Below, piece by piece: positions 48,901 through 53,461 of a stretch of 64,000 nucleotides of DNA. Source of the DNA: UBA5336 sp038526245 (lineage in GTDB: Bacteria > Pseudomonadota > Alphaproteobacteria > Caulobacterales > Hyphomonadaceae); contig JBCBGZ010000001.1 of assembly GCA_038526245.1 (NCBI GenBank), positions 69,562 to 133,561 on the forward strand, written 5' to 3'. Position 1 is the first letter of the stretch. Every line of letters starts with the position of its first letter. The notes beneath the pieces were generated by a model. It ran no database searches. It was not told the origin of the DNA and saw nothing but the letters and a program-made list of their open reading frames with translations. The translations under genes and the position numbers were made by a program.

Positions 48901-51234
48901 CTGTCGAATGTCTTCAGCGATGCAGACAATGACGGGCTGAGCTTCTCCGTCTCGGGTCTTCCGAATGGCGTGAGCCTCAACAACGGCACGATTTCCGGGA
49001 CGCCGACCGAAATTGGCACCTTCACAGTGTCTGTGACGGCGAATGACGGACAAGCCACGGCGACAGATGTCTTCGTGCTGACCGTCCTGCCGGAGGGTGA
49101 CACGGTGCCAACCGTGGCCAATGAGATCGCCGACCAGGCCATCGAAACCGATGAGGCATTCAGCTTCACGGTTCCGGGCAATGCCTTCGATGATGCCGAT
49201 GGCGATACGCTCACCATTGCGATCTCTGCGCCTGCAGGGTTTGCGGTGAACGGTTCCACGGTGACGGCACCTGCGGGGCTTGCCGTGGGCACCTATCCCA
49301 TCACGGTGACGGCGACCGATGACGACCTGAACACCGTCAGCCAGACGTTCAATGTTACTGTCAGCGAGCCTGTTGATACCGGCGATGTGACGCTTTGGCT
49401 GATCGATGCGCTGACCGACCAGCGTATCCGTGCGCTGGATGCAAACGATGTCGTCAACCTCGCTGAGATCCAGTCGGGTGTGTACAACCTCGAGGCGGAG
49501 TTCAACGGAACCGGTGACGAATCGGCGGTGTTCTTCCTGAATGGTAGCCAGGTGAAAACCGAGAGCGGCGTGCCTTACGCCATGTTCGCGGACTCTAAAG
49601 GCGACTTCAACGAAATCGATGCACCGGCCGATGGGACGGTTCAGAACATCACCGTTGAGATCTACGCCCAGAACAATGGCAATGGGCCACTTCTCGCATC
49701 GTCCAGCTTCGTCGTGACCTACAGCGAAGGTGAAATCCCGAACCGGGCACCTGTTGTGAGCACCGCGGTTGCAGATGAAGACGTCGCCCTGGGGGCAGCA
49801 GTCGACATCGACGTGTCCAACGTGTTCACCGATCCGGATAATGACGGACTGGACTTGCAAGCCAACGGCCTGCCCCAGGGGCTCTCGTTCAACGGTACGT
49901 CCATCACGGGAACGCCGGCTGCTGCAGGAACTTTCAACATCACGGTGACTGCCTCGGATGGAGAGTTCACAGCCTCGGATACGTTCACTCTGACGGTCCT
50001 GCCCGACACAAGCACCGTGCCTGTAGTGGATGTCGCCATCGCTGATCAGGCGATCACCGACGAAGAGGCCTTCAGCCTGACGGTTCCAGGGAATGCGTTC
50101 GATGATGCCGATGGTGACCCGCTCACCATCTCCATCGCGGCGCCTGCAGGCTTTTCGGTCAACGGGTCTACGGTCTCCGCGCCAGCCGGACTGGCGCCAG
50201 GCACCTATGACATCACGGTCACCGCGACCGATGATGACCAGAATGCCGTTAGCCAGACGTTCTCGGTGACAGTCAGCGAAGCGCCTCCGCCACCTGAGGG
50301 CCCTGTGGTGCTGTGGCTGGTTGATCCCGAAACAGACGTGTTGATCCGCCCGCTGTCCTCGACAGACGTCATCGGCGTCAACGAGGTGACGGATGGTCAG
50401 TACAACATTGCGGCCATCTACACTGGTCCGGGAGAACCGAAGTCCGCACGCATGTTCCTCGATGGACAGCAGCTGACGGTCCAGGGCGGACTTCCCTATG
50501 CGCTCTTCAACGACAGCAATGGCGACTACAATAGCGAACCACTCGGCGCGCTTGGATCCACGGCGACCTTCAGCGCCCAAGTCTTCGCAAGCGGTGGTGG
50601 CAACGGTGAGTTGCTCGGCGAAGTGTCGGTCACGGTGACGTTTGTTGCCGAGGTCCAGGTGCAAGACGGCGTAGAAGCTCCGGCGCTTGAGGTTGCGGCG
50701 ACAATCCCGCCGCCACCAATCGAGGTGTCTGAGGAAGAAGTCGCGCCAACCGGAGAAGAAGTTGAAGTCGCCTTCGACGTTCCGGTGTTCGAACTGCCTG
50801 TACAGTTCGGAGCAGGATTGGAGATGCAGCCTGTCATGGGTGTCGATGCGGCCATGCTCGCAACGCCATCGGCAACCGGAGCCTTCGTGGTGGACCTCGG
50901 TGGAGGCCGAGCCCAGGCACCGGCCGCCCAGCCTTCGCAACTCGAAGCGTTCGACTTCGCATCGCTCGATGCGGAAGCCGGTACCGCCGGAGCGGCAAAT
51001 TCGACTGGAGTTGATGCCCTGCTTGAAGCTGACTCGATCAACTTCAACGCCTTGCCATCGCTCGGCACCGAGAGCGTTCTGGAAGCCTTTATGGACCAGT
51101 CGACGGCCAGTGAAATCGATCTGGGCATGTCCAGCCTCGATGTTCGACCGACCGATAACGGCTTCGCACCGTTTGAATTCGATGAGCTTTCCAGCTGGAC
51201 GCTGGAGGACACAGACTGGGCAGGTCTTGGCTAG
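30988..51234 (+). CDS. Giant multidomain secreted protein, 6748 residues (probable adhesin)
   Basis: GGAG lies 9 bp before the ATG. There is no signal peptide; the C-terminus is acidic and ends in hydrophobic residues, fitting a type I secretion signal. Rough domain order: propeller-like region (1-670); jelly-roll-like region; Calx-beta (976-1095, 1278-1398, 1610-1727 and later); malectin-like (1098-1272, 1403-1605, 2938-3131) with VNxGG starts; calcium-binding DxDxDG modules with lectin-like domains (1891, 2518, 4257, 4665); cadherin/Ig-like; CBM6/35-like (3788-3928, 5462-5680); paired He_PIG/cadherin modules (5950-6555); a Pro/Val/Glu linker. RTX nonapeptides were not found, nor any cysteine on reading. 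Sugar binding and adhesion or surface-layer roles are inferred. The divergent ABC/HlyD genes probably export it. Confidence 0.9.
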   Translation: MEPIEFGQFDLVITNGSINGGATALQWGDDGLLYAVGRNGFVYAIEVTKQTNADGETTGYTGEIQWTHDLGAPNFNDDGEFENNGNRQALGIVVTTDEVTGETIVYVSHSDIKIGAGSNGGSGDVGLDTNSGVITRITLNTTDPDNIVENEAIDLIRGLPRSEENHATNGLELTTDGDGNPILLIAAGGHANAGAPSVNFVGLPEYTHSGAVLSADLNKLAVIEAAKKSVDPDIDHVLDLPTLDDPTRPNFVDSQGNEVWIDANFDGQLDTVVEFVDNQTLLRNGANVPVDSDGQTVDPTDSGALEFVDGADGLPDWLLDQDGDGDIDTDDMDNFVSTKIVDTNNDGVLDTVLYQEGGSAEDNITGVRGGNDGLNQAKLLVGNPVQIFSSGYRNLYDVLKTEDGKYYAYDNGANGGWGGVAVTDPLTGKVTNAPNNVNQTQNFDNLHEFEEGFHAGHPNPVVASGADAGLWTSPTTGPNSSQTLPISQWRELSDTPLAAIGQEDDGLVLPSDWDEVVDAALINPAAGVYNEGGSVADGALDADKGSWNGLAEYTGTAFGGALQGAILVTKTNGSNNVKWIKRDANGNIDVVAKGNGDLSDPDTIIEAADQGFVGTVSKGNTLGIDAVGDGGVDGLGLFNNTIWVGSLGGTHKITVFEAGGEPAGADLDKDDDGIDHILDYYDYSGVQGFDHVLDPQGTTTTVNAGDTLTYNLSAESYPLSGPGGIGQLGFMVNLVDPSAEGGLLTSSDNVIPGGAGSGLQIKDIRSGTAKGDANDQKDALTFAVTPGDDAGRLEISTVMNAILTGFYQDGSEAGLQIGTGDQFSFMSLVLAYSGSGTLEVVLHYEESDTQEATQSIDVSNLLEDVGGVQRLPSDAVVEFLFDVDKVSGTVTPKFRISPDGITSGAFTELNPVQTSGDVLAAIQGDFTVDGVPHPLAFGNIGTSNIAPDAPAGANEDENVNVTYDEFKVAGFAPQVDAFVVLTGGDTTVDETAGTIPLTLELQDEFGNAVTLAEDVIINFALDGTATLTDDFTISATSPVTISAGSSSAPLNVTIVDDDLPEANETIEINLASIDAGELAVIGKANADSATITIDSDDAGNVLYRVNAGGAEIAAAADDPIQLPWAANTGTGAQSGEGFSVNTGNVSTHNIVGRDGSVADYVPQTIFAQERWDPPADPNMTWSFDVEPGGTYQINIFAGNGFGGTSAPGQRVFDIEIEGVEAFADVDLSADFGHQVGGVLTWTGTVLDGSLDVVFLGQVENPTVNGFEVIELAGPPAGSVAEVSVADVSVNEGDGTATLTFELSAPVTEGPVTVPFTLANGTATQGIDFSPDAGPQTVVFDGSQTATATILIGEDTDLEGTETFTVSIDGANIAAPAEASVTASADQGTATVTIFDNDFAPLEPGDVLYRVNTGGPVVTSNDDGPDWGADTGIIGDAGNSPYLADAPAVGTTFSNASDSSYPGNVQTALGDAANVPLALFDTERGDRGAATPTLKYSFDVASDHGLAPGDEVEVRLYFAEIFAGIETPENDADMDGTPAGNRVFDVAVDGTVPAAFDDIDQFASAGANTGFVRTAVVTVDADGMLDLEFLNGVENPSIKAIEIVVPGDAPQSVTVTAQDISADESTGEVTITFSISEAVADGDITVPFTLVDGTATIGVDTTPNQDGSVTFPAGTTSDQTVVITLVNDDLVEADETFTVQLGAPTAAPAGVTVNTVDGTATIENDDVAPVVDSFNGTDATGGDWSNINTDPDDVTLNEGTNTLISTGDNGDADYITFTVAAGQQVTAITLADYVGGGNAAFLGIQQGDSVPTQADIEGGSAVLDGGTVYSGSQIGDDILPLLASTSVENAGQPTTGLSLPLQEGTYTLWFNQNQDLSETTLEIVSEAVATVSPTDIDGDGILNTDDPFAYDGSNGDDKVLTPGGEFTQNFNTDTTNPFSAEGGFTGILVNPAFDYPNASETDPYGDRTNEDKVSISGGTLNVTSDIYDAFPITGANNENVTNNTLADGYQSAVDVSGATTFEVHARASSADWFATTGTTNGFEQFGITLGAGGVDDFVKLVVSDNNANAPRVQIGHNQSLVGGEQNYPFGATSGPSVDLSLVGDIEFRLIVDRSAGENGQIVGQVDFFDADGNLLESFTTPPADILANSSLLAAMDGANPLTGGDGNLAYGIFVTDFSGGAANEITANYDFLTIRSLDGPADTAPTSVTLENIVTLPEDADTTAAIKVADIVVADDALSPVTLTLEGADQGLFEIQGSELFLSAGASLDFEGQSSFDVAVVATDGVGSATSVALGALVTDVNEAPELSGTLGDQTVTVGESVDVSAITATDPDANDTATLVLRSQDGSDAPEGITLANGTITVASDVAAGEYLLEIAALDNSQVESVSTAAFALTVQALPNPDVTLSIADAPTIAEGGDDGVDQLAFAISTTPALEGDVELTYDKIVDGVTTSETATVTLDASGQGTLPVDVAQDDADTMDTVVSIALTGTTTTGVILDGAASTASGTVTDDDTLAPIGSAPDEDLDQDGLLNSEDDDIDGDGAANGVETFRFDATNAGTALAAGESIRLEFDTDGTPFENGLTGALVRPNELPNDGGAEEVDLNNAEVSGGSLNINVTTGDHFSNGNSQQNAFVAAYTAENGLSVETRFEIPDFDSVADGDQTPGDFQATGVVIGVDQNTLVKAVYGRAGAQFELAQDNTNPNNGNGSGTTTAGGTTTPAGAEEVSIRLEVSIDPDPNVGAVATAFYTFYDAFGNVIGAPDQTVGTITLVDVPSQGNNLKTLVESGAPLGAGVIQTSTGGSSPSTYDVSYQYVEVTALEAPPVLVSVSDAAPVEESGDEGTTDVNFALQLSEAAEASLEITANVSINGAEPTLKTFTVAFDATGAGTLIVPVDNDDVDTGDDDITLELVSIETPGFEVDTTADSATGTVTEDDTVIPPAGDVLFRVNVGGPEVAAIDDGPAWTADTGITGAAGNSPYLVANSTNTGDLYDGNNGSAHPGPILPDASVLANTPLIIFNTERSDPDPEDTTNLTYEFPVEAGTTVEVRLFFAELFGGVDLVGERIMDVAVEGTVDPALDNIDQIAIAGPKGAFMRTVQVVVSEDGILDIEAISQLDNQRSALKAIEVVKIADPVDEAPTIDQGIAAQSTDEDALYDFTVPADAFADDGGAENLTLAATLADDTALPAWLSFDADTGAFSGTPENGDVGTVSVKVTATDAAGQSVDALFDLTVNNTNDAPTVESTTDTATATAGEETVIDLAPFLTFDDVDVGDVVTPVLSASDPSITIDGTTVTVPATLAEGSYTITVGATDIAEAEAATVEITLNVEAAPDTTAPVAVFAPIDTITDADAPIIVEVTITDDVALQVETVAPGDVLLSGPGVNDLIASDFDFNVETGVATYTFTPPVGGWENGEFTASLAAASVTDLAGNPIAASSTSATVEVPEPVLVSISDLDPVEESGDVGATALVFAVQLSEAQSATLSAEVSVKIGDGAAVVTTQTLEFDANGVGELVVSAPNDNEDNGAETVQVTILSITDEGFEVDSTAATGSVSVTEDDQDLTAPTGIIQPATDVATPFDAAAISVVFSDDVALDEASIDGDELTISDGTTTVTAALVDFDVLNGIATYSADAPVGGWAAETLDVTLLAGSVFDAAGNTNESAASSVTVIPVPVVVSLVQAGALTLFEENEDGLTLTIQLSEAATEQTTVTFEITGDVQADEDYRAIPESQVTFDIGEDTATVILEIFNDTDFEADEALNLTLTSTTSGTIDPNANLLAVTIVSDDPEPPVTADPIELEAEDFTGLDNSAFFAQGAGDASNNALIRLNSQEESTVSTDLPEGVTPGVYTIAVTYFDESDGQSTASIAVGGETVGSWIWDNDGPGNAAQGENLRTIEFKNILIEEGDDFSLTGLRGDGEFVRVDKVAFIRTGDTPANEPPTGDDIPDLVEVDAGAAFTIPFTFTDPEGGLVTTTATLSDGNPLPDWITLDENGLSGTAPDELTGQSIEVTVTASDPENNSITDTFTVELKDVTPPVVVLQPTGPADPDSEIRVIVDFQDAGALDVSTAALEDFSLTGPDGTLAPVGIVLNPTTLQIEVIFDAPVDGWTSGDYTASLVDGGLSDLGGNASLPSTPVVFAVVGNETDGPTATVNTGGTTGNQEDLQITVVLADETGIDEASIQPTDLVIEDESGVVTPATSFDFDVDTNTVTFTFAVPVGGFAPGNYSVTLVEGAVLDTLGNASSATLPEPLIIEDTSAEVGANLDEDLDDDGAVNSADADIDEDGTANADDRFAYDANDGDVQLSDIGAINIDLAGLADGDSPFKAGFTGVMPAFSAGTVELDYATNNGAQVVSTDNGNRLVVESSATDTNEGEAAFTFGAKVSDDFTLSGTFDNPYFNGLETPETPADFEQYGLIIGIDGGTFVKFVTGSPGADFELSGKTANVDDANPPKLNPLADKVSHAATKLDLDAEVTETEVIFTGTWTTLDADGNTLQTGALAPMTLTSGPIFDAIQAGDTALAFGISHTQVGGADDPFPVSLSELSLTDGNLDLAGPTATLVVDPVVDTNSDIVVTATFADDTGVDPATLDGDEVVLTSDNVADVIPTPTFVDNQDGTATYTFAAPDGGWLGSDFSVALVEASVADTSPAANTNAAGTPVNFTIADPATPGANLDEDFDQDTILNNQDDDIDQDGIANAADRFAYDDTNQGVDLPTVGSVDISFEGLEAGDSPFAAGFTGVNPTFDGVVQELDYATNNGAQVVDTPNGKRLQIESSATDTNNASSAFTFGASVGDEFTFTGKFDNPYFDGNETPENSEQYGIIIATDGGDFLKLVAGSPGALFELSGKTENVGFDGADLKVSPAGLTATSYASVELTIDTLVTATEVIFSGSYTAFDETGGVISTGAIGTKTLTSGELFDAIQGGADVPAFGVTHTQVGGSNDPFTVSVESLSLTDGNLDTDGPDAVIESDGPANANAPLVVTVTYADDTGVDFATIDGDELLLTSNDDGDVFGTPAVVDLGGGAYTYTYAAPAGGWGGTLFTASLAADTLADTLGNANEAGAPVEFSRQDVDPVDDILANLDGVDNDGQYGAGDTGSVILTIMDGVNNVRSSNFGANSFELKNTGDKQVAAVFIDVRDAVYGDSVFDFDGSGGDTAAKPFDVNSETGDGTGALFEAGETYLLPGTQPIPNTSGGGVTAGGGFRGLLIKFDGSDSGFENGEMVGFSGDMDPNSIAGLLKGSGADSGVDDGAIDGWDVGGVSGAELIGSKFTVVFDDGSTATGYLHSDGSLAGSVGEAVEGRGAPTVSVTVDGFDANDTNAVYGGTEPVIEVDGPAGATVRVVLTKGFNPVTNPDGGIADIVANRLATQHPEFEANNAFDVQTVDVVIGPDGTATVPINAFDYNNDPGNVDIPDAGIQPISVSAAVIVDSTDTSFADKVALGPVSDTVYLTNPTGTPVVPGTTPPEPQKVFLAENGTVVFEAESADRSSTNGWVFETTEEGSNENPDPSGEGYIIWEGGNSFQNPASNSALSYTFQTDEGGNYVLKGKFGRRNEPDTTEANDAFVRLLDSEGNPVDPVPQGGGGETILHVKNGEAIEVPTSQFDPDNPPNGSVLADAEKWMKFYIGGVGLNELSAGGQNGDNGGINVVYNLDPNETYTLQVAGRSNDFEIDKLALSNNGAGAATQAANNGAESDFFISGPTEPEVDVEINDLTVVQGNGVSFTIPANAFDDADGDALILTAPGLPSGFTFENGVVTAPDNLPLGSYPITIVATDDDQNSVSQTFNIIIAEQGAQQDFQAVTLGAQDDIELGSSINSNDLETDKTIQIRLTVEDGVTNVTNVESALISWRSDRTHSGDATLTFQVEDTKEAGDFQNGKDFLPGSVEADITGTWQDEATIENVADIASLVNELIASQGPLNGGDIINLQITGEGATRFIEHISVTLDISATGGSTGGGNTPPVVANALPDADVQDGDAVNIDLSNVFSDADNDGLSFSVSGLPNGVSLNNGTISGTPTEIGTFTVSVTANDGQATATDVFVLTVLPEGDTVPTVANEIADQAIETDEAFSFTVPGNAFDDADGDTLTIAISAPAGFAVNGSTVTAPAGLAVGTYPITVTATDDDLNTVSQTFNVTVSEPVDTGDVTLWLIDALTDQRIRALDANDVVNLAEIQSGVYNLEAEFNGTGDESAVFFLNGSQVKTESGVPYAMFADSKGDFNEIDAPADGTVQNITVEIYAQNNGNGPLLASSSFVVTYSEGEIPNRAPVVSTAVADEDVALGAAVDIDVSNVFTDPDNDGLDLQANGLPQGLSFNGTSITGTPAAAGTFNITVTASDGEFTASDTFTLTVLPDTSTVPVVDVAIADQAITDEEAFSLTVPGNAFDDADGDPLTISIAAPAGFSVNGSTVSAPAGLAPGTYDITVTATDDDQNAVSQTFSVTVSEAPPPPEGPVVLWLVDPETDVLIRPLSSTDVIGVNEVTDGQYNIAAIYTGPGEPKSARMFLDGQQLTVQGGLPYALFNDSNGDYNSEPLGALGSTATFSAQVFASGGGNGELLGEVSVTVTFVAEVQVQDGVEAPALEVAATIPPPPIEVSEEEVAPTGEEVEVAFDVPVFELPVQFGAGLEMQPVMGVDAAMLATPSATGAFVVDLGGGRAQAPAAQPSQLEAFDFASLDAEAGTAGAANSTGVDALLEADSINFNALPSLGTESVLEAFMDQSTASEIDLGMSSLDVRPTDNGFAPFEFDELSSWTLEDTDWAGLG
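43750..46203 (+). repeat. Two tandem 408-residue repeats within the giant gene
   Basis: Two units of 1224 bp start at 43756 and 44980 (both NLDED), and a third register begins at 46204 with NLDGVDNDG. Each unit has a calcium-binding DxDxDG segment ending DRFAYD, then SPFxAGFTG, ELDYATNNGAQVV, ESSATDTN, FDNPYF, ELSGKT, HTQVGG, LSLTDGNLD, ADDTGVD and a GGW segment. Two more distant relatives of the front half occur near 36660 and 38540. Confidence 0.85.
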
Positions 51235-51260
51235 GCCATAACCTATAGCGAATTAGCTGG

Positions 51261-51287
51261 CGCCCCGGACCGGATCCGGGGCGTTTG
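51261..51287 (+). terminator. Terminator of the giant gene
   Basis: A perfect 9-bp stem CGCCCCGGA/TCCGGGGCG with a 5-nt loop, then TTTG, lies 26 bp after the stop codon. A related hairpin follows the TipN-like gene at 55487. Confidence 0.75.
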
Positions 51288-51444
51288 CATTTGTCAAAAA
51301 GGTCGCGCCAAATTGACGCTAACGTCAACGGAAAGCTTGATATCAGGCGTCATCCTGTCTACCACTGCGGTCCTAGTGTGGGGGAACATCGCTTTACGCT
51401 CCTCCTGCACCCGTAAATAGTCACTTCCAGCCAGGAGCCTGCCG

Positions 51445-52191
51445 ATGAAGGTGCTCGTCCCCGTGAAACGGGTCATCGACTACAATGTCAAAGTCCGCGT
51501 GAAACCGGACCAGACCGGGGTGGACCTGGCGAACGTCAAAATGTCCATGAACCCGTTTGACGAGATCTCCGTGGAAGAGGCCGTCCAGATGAAAGAGGCG
51601 GGCACCGTCACGGAGATTGTCGCTGTCTCCATCGGACCCCAGCAAGCTCAGGAAACGATCCGCACAGCCCTCGCCATGGGCGCGGATCGCGGAATTCTGA
51701 TCAAGACCGATGAAACGGTTGAGCCGCTCGCAGTCGCCAAGCTTCTGGTGAAAGTGGTCGCGGCAGAAAGCCCGGACATGGTGATCCTTGGCAAGCAGGC
51801 CATTGATGATGACTGCAACCAGACGGGGCAGATGCTCGGCGCCCTGCTCGGATGGCCCCAGGGGACATTTGCGTCTGAGGTCAGCAAGGAAGGCGAGTCC
51901 CTTCATGTGACCCGTGAAGTCGATGGCGGCCTGCAAACCGTCGCGCTTGAAACGCCTGCCATTGTTACAGTTGATCTTCGGTTGAACGAGCCGCGCTATG
52001 CGTCTTTGCCGAACATCATGAAGGCGAAAAAGAAGCCAATTGATATGAAAGAACCAGGGGACTATGGCGTGGACATCTCCCCGCGTCTTTCCGTGGTGAA
52101 AGTCACAGAGCCCCCAGTTCGCGAAGCCGGTGAGATTGTTGAAGATGTTCCGACGCTGGTCGAAAAACTCAAATCCAAAGGAGCTGTCTGA
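51445..52191 (+). CDS. etfB: Electron transfer flavoprotein beta subunit
   Basis: Forms the ETF heterodimer that takes electrons from acyl-CoA and other dehydrogenases and passes them to ETF-ubiquinone oxidoreductase. The 248 residues start MKVLVPVKRVIDYNVKVRVK and include NPFDEISVEEAVQMKE, GKQAIDDDCNQTGQMLGALL and the signature VDLRLNEPRYASLPNIMKAKKKP (dehydrogenase recognition loop). AGGAG lies upstream of the ATG. The stop TGA shares a base with the etfA start. Confidence 0.97.
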   Translation: MKVLVPVKRVIDYNVKVRVKPDQTGVDLANVKMSMNPFDEISVEEAVQMKEAGTVTEIVAVSIGPQQAQETIRTALAMGADRGILIKTDETVEPLAVAKLLVKVVAAESPDMVILGKQAIDDDCNQTGQMLGALLGWPQGTFASEVSKEGESLHVTREVDGGLQTVALETPAIVTVDLRLNEPRYASLPNIMKAKKKPIDMKEPGDYGVDISPRLSVVKVTEPPVREAGEIVEDVPTLVEKLKSKGAV

Positions 52192-53120
52192 TGGCTGTTC
52201 TGGTTATTGCCGAGCACGACAATGCCGCCCTGTCCGATGCGACTCATAAGGTCGTAACGGCTGCGGCGAAATTCGGCGGCGACATTGACGTGCTGGTTGC
52301 GGGCGAAGGGGCCGGGGGCGTCGCGGACGCTGCGGCCAAGATTGCCGGCGTTCGCAAGGTTCTGCATGCCGATGGCGCGCCATACAAAAAACAACTCGCC
52401 GAAGCCATGGAAGCGCTCGTTGTTCCCATGATGGGTGGATATGACGCCGTATTTGCGCCAGCGACAACGACAGGCAAGAACATTGCGCCGCGGATCGCTG
52501 CGAAGTTGGACGTGATGCAGCTTTCCGACATTACCGATGTGATCGATACGAACACTTTTGAGCGTCCGATTTATGCGGGCAACGCCATCATGACGGTGAC
52601 GTCTTCAGATGCGAAGAAAGTCGTAACGGTCCGCGGCACAGCGTTTGAAGCCGCCGCTGAAGGCGGAAGTGCGAGCGTCGAAGCGGTTTCCGCACCAGAC
52701 GGCCCGTTCAAGGCAGAGTTCGTGTCTGAGCAGATCGTTGAAAGCGATCGGCCAGAATTGACGGCGGCCAAGCGCGTTGTGTCCGGTGGCCGGGCGCTCG
52801 GCTCGGAAGATGAGTTCAACAAGTATATCGTGCCGCTGGCAGACAAGCTTGGCGCTGCTATTGGTGCGTCACGTGCCGCTGTAGATGCTGGCTACGCGCC
52901 AAACGATTATCAGGTTGGACAGACCGGCAAGATCGTCGCGCCAGAGCTTTATGTTGCCGTTGGCATTTCCGGCGCAATTCAGCACCTTGCCGGTATGAAG
53001 GACTCCAAGATCATCGTCGCGATCAACAAGGATGAGGAAGCACCGATCTTCCAGGTCGCTGATTATGGACTCGTTGCGGATCTCTTCTCTGCAGTGCCGG
53101 AGCTGACCGAAGCGCTCTAG
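52191..53120 (+). CDS. etfA: Electron transfer flavoprotein alpha subunit
   Basis: FAD-binding partner of EtfB, 309 residues. The C-terminal FAD domain shows VVSGGRALGSEDEF, GASRAAVDAGYAPNDYQVGQTGK, AVGISGAIQHLAGMKDSK and INKDEEAPIFQVADYGLVAD, all standard. It overlaps etfB by 1 bp (TGATG) and is followed by a strong terminator at 53143, which closes the etfBA operon. No ETF dehydrogenase gene is in the window. Confidence 0.97.
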   Translation: MAVLVIAEHDNAALSDATHKVVTAAAKFGGDIDVLVAGEGAGGVADAAAKIAGVRKVLHADGAPYKKQLAEAMEALVVPMMGGYDAVFAPATTTGKNIAPRIAAKLDVMQLSDITDVIDTNTFERPIYAGNAIMTVTSSDAKKVVTVRGTAFEAAAEGGSASVEAVSAPDGPFKAEFVSEQIVESDRPELTAAKRVVSGGRALGSEDEFNKYIVPLADKLGAAIGASRAAVDAGYAPNDYQVGQTGKIVAPELYVAVGISGAIQHLAGMKDSKIIVAINKDEEAPIFQVADYGLVADLFSAVPELTEAL

Positions 53121-53142
53121 CGCCAGTTCCAGGCTTTCTAAG

Positions 53143-53175
53143 AAACCCCGGTGCCGCGGCATTGGGGTTTTTTTT
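53143..53175 (+). terminator. Intrinsic terminator of etfBA
   Basis: AACCCC pairs with GGGGTT around an inner TGCC/GGCA stem, followed by at least nine T. It starts 23 bp after the etfA stop. Confidence 0.9.
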
Positions 53176-53253
53176 TGATTTACTGGCTTGCCTTCGTTGA
53201 AGTTTGGATGCAAAAGGCATTCAAATATCGTTATTCGATAGATGGAGTGGGCA

Positions 53254-53319
53254 ATGGTGTCCTTGTTCGAAACCGTTATTTACCTCGTTCAGGCCGTCCT
53301 TTCGGCCCTTTTCGGCTAG
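53254..53319 (+). CDS. Possible 21-residue hydrophobic peptide
   Basis: A short frame, MVSLFETVIYLVQAVLSALF plus Gly, follows a GGAG about 8 bp upstream. It would form one transmembrane helix. It lies in the gap between the etfA terminator and the TipN-like gene. The rest of that gap (to 53461) is pyrimidine-rich and shows no other gene. Length alone makes this uncertain. Confidence 0.25.
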   Translation: MVSLFETVIYLVQAVLSALFG

Positions 53320-53461
53320 TCTCGAACCTGGCCTTTCGTGGATTTAAGCTGCAGTTCGGTCTGCTTCGCTGAAAACCTTTGGCTTTCTCTGCCTTCCACT
53401 TCCTTCTTTCTGCTATTTCTCGCTCGCACTTTCGCCAAGATTCACGTATTACCTGTGGCAA

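Noticed and set aside
48190..50940. 916-codon minus-strand frame opposite the giant gene (and similar ones at 34732-37212 and 46744-47727)
   Set aside because: These are long only because the plus-strand gene is Asp-, Thr- and Gly-rich; the translations show no plausible protein features and mirror the repeats of the real gene.
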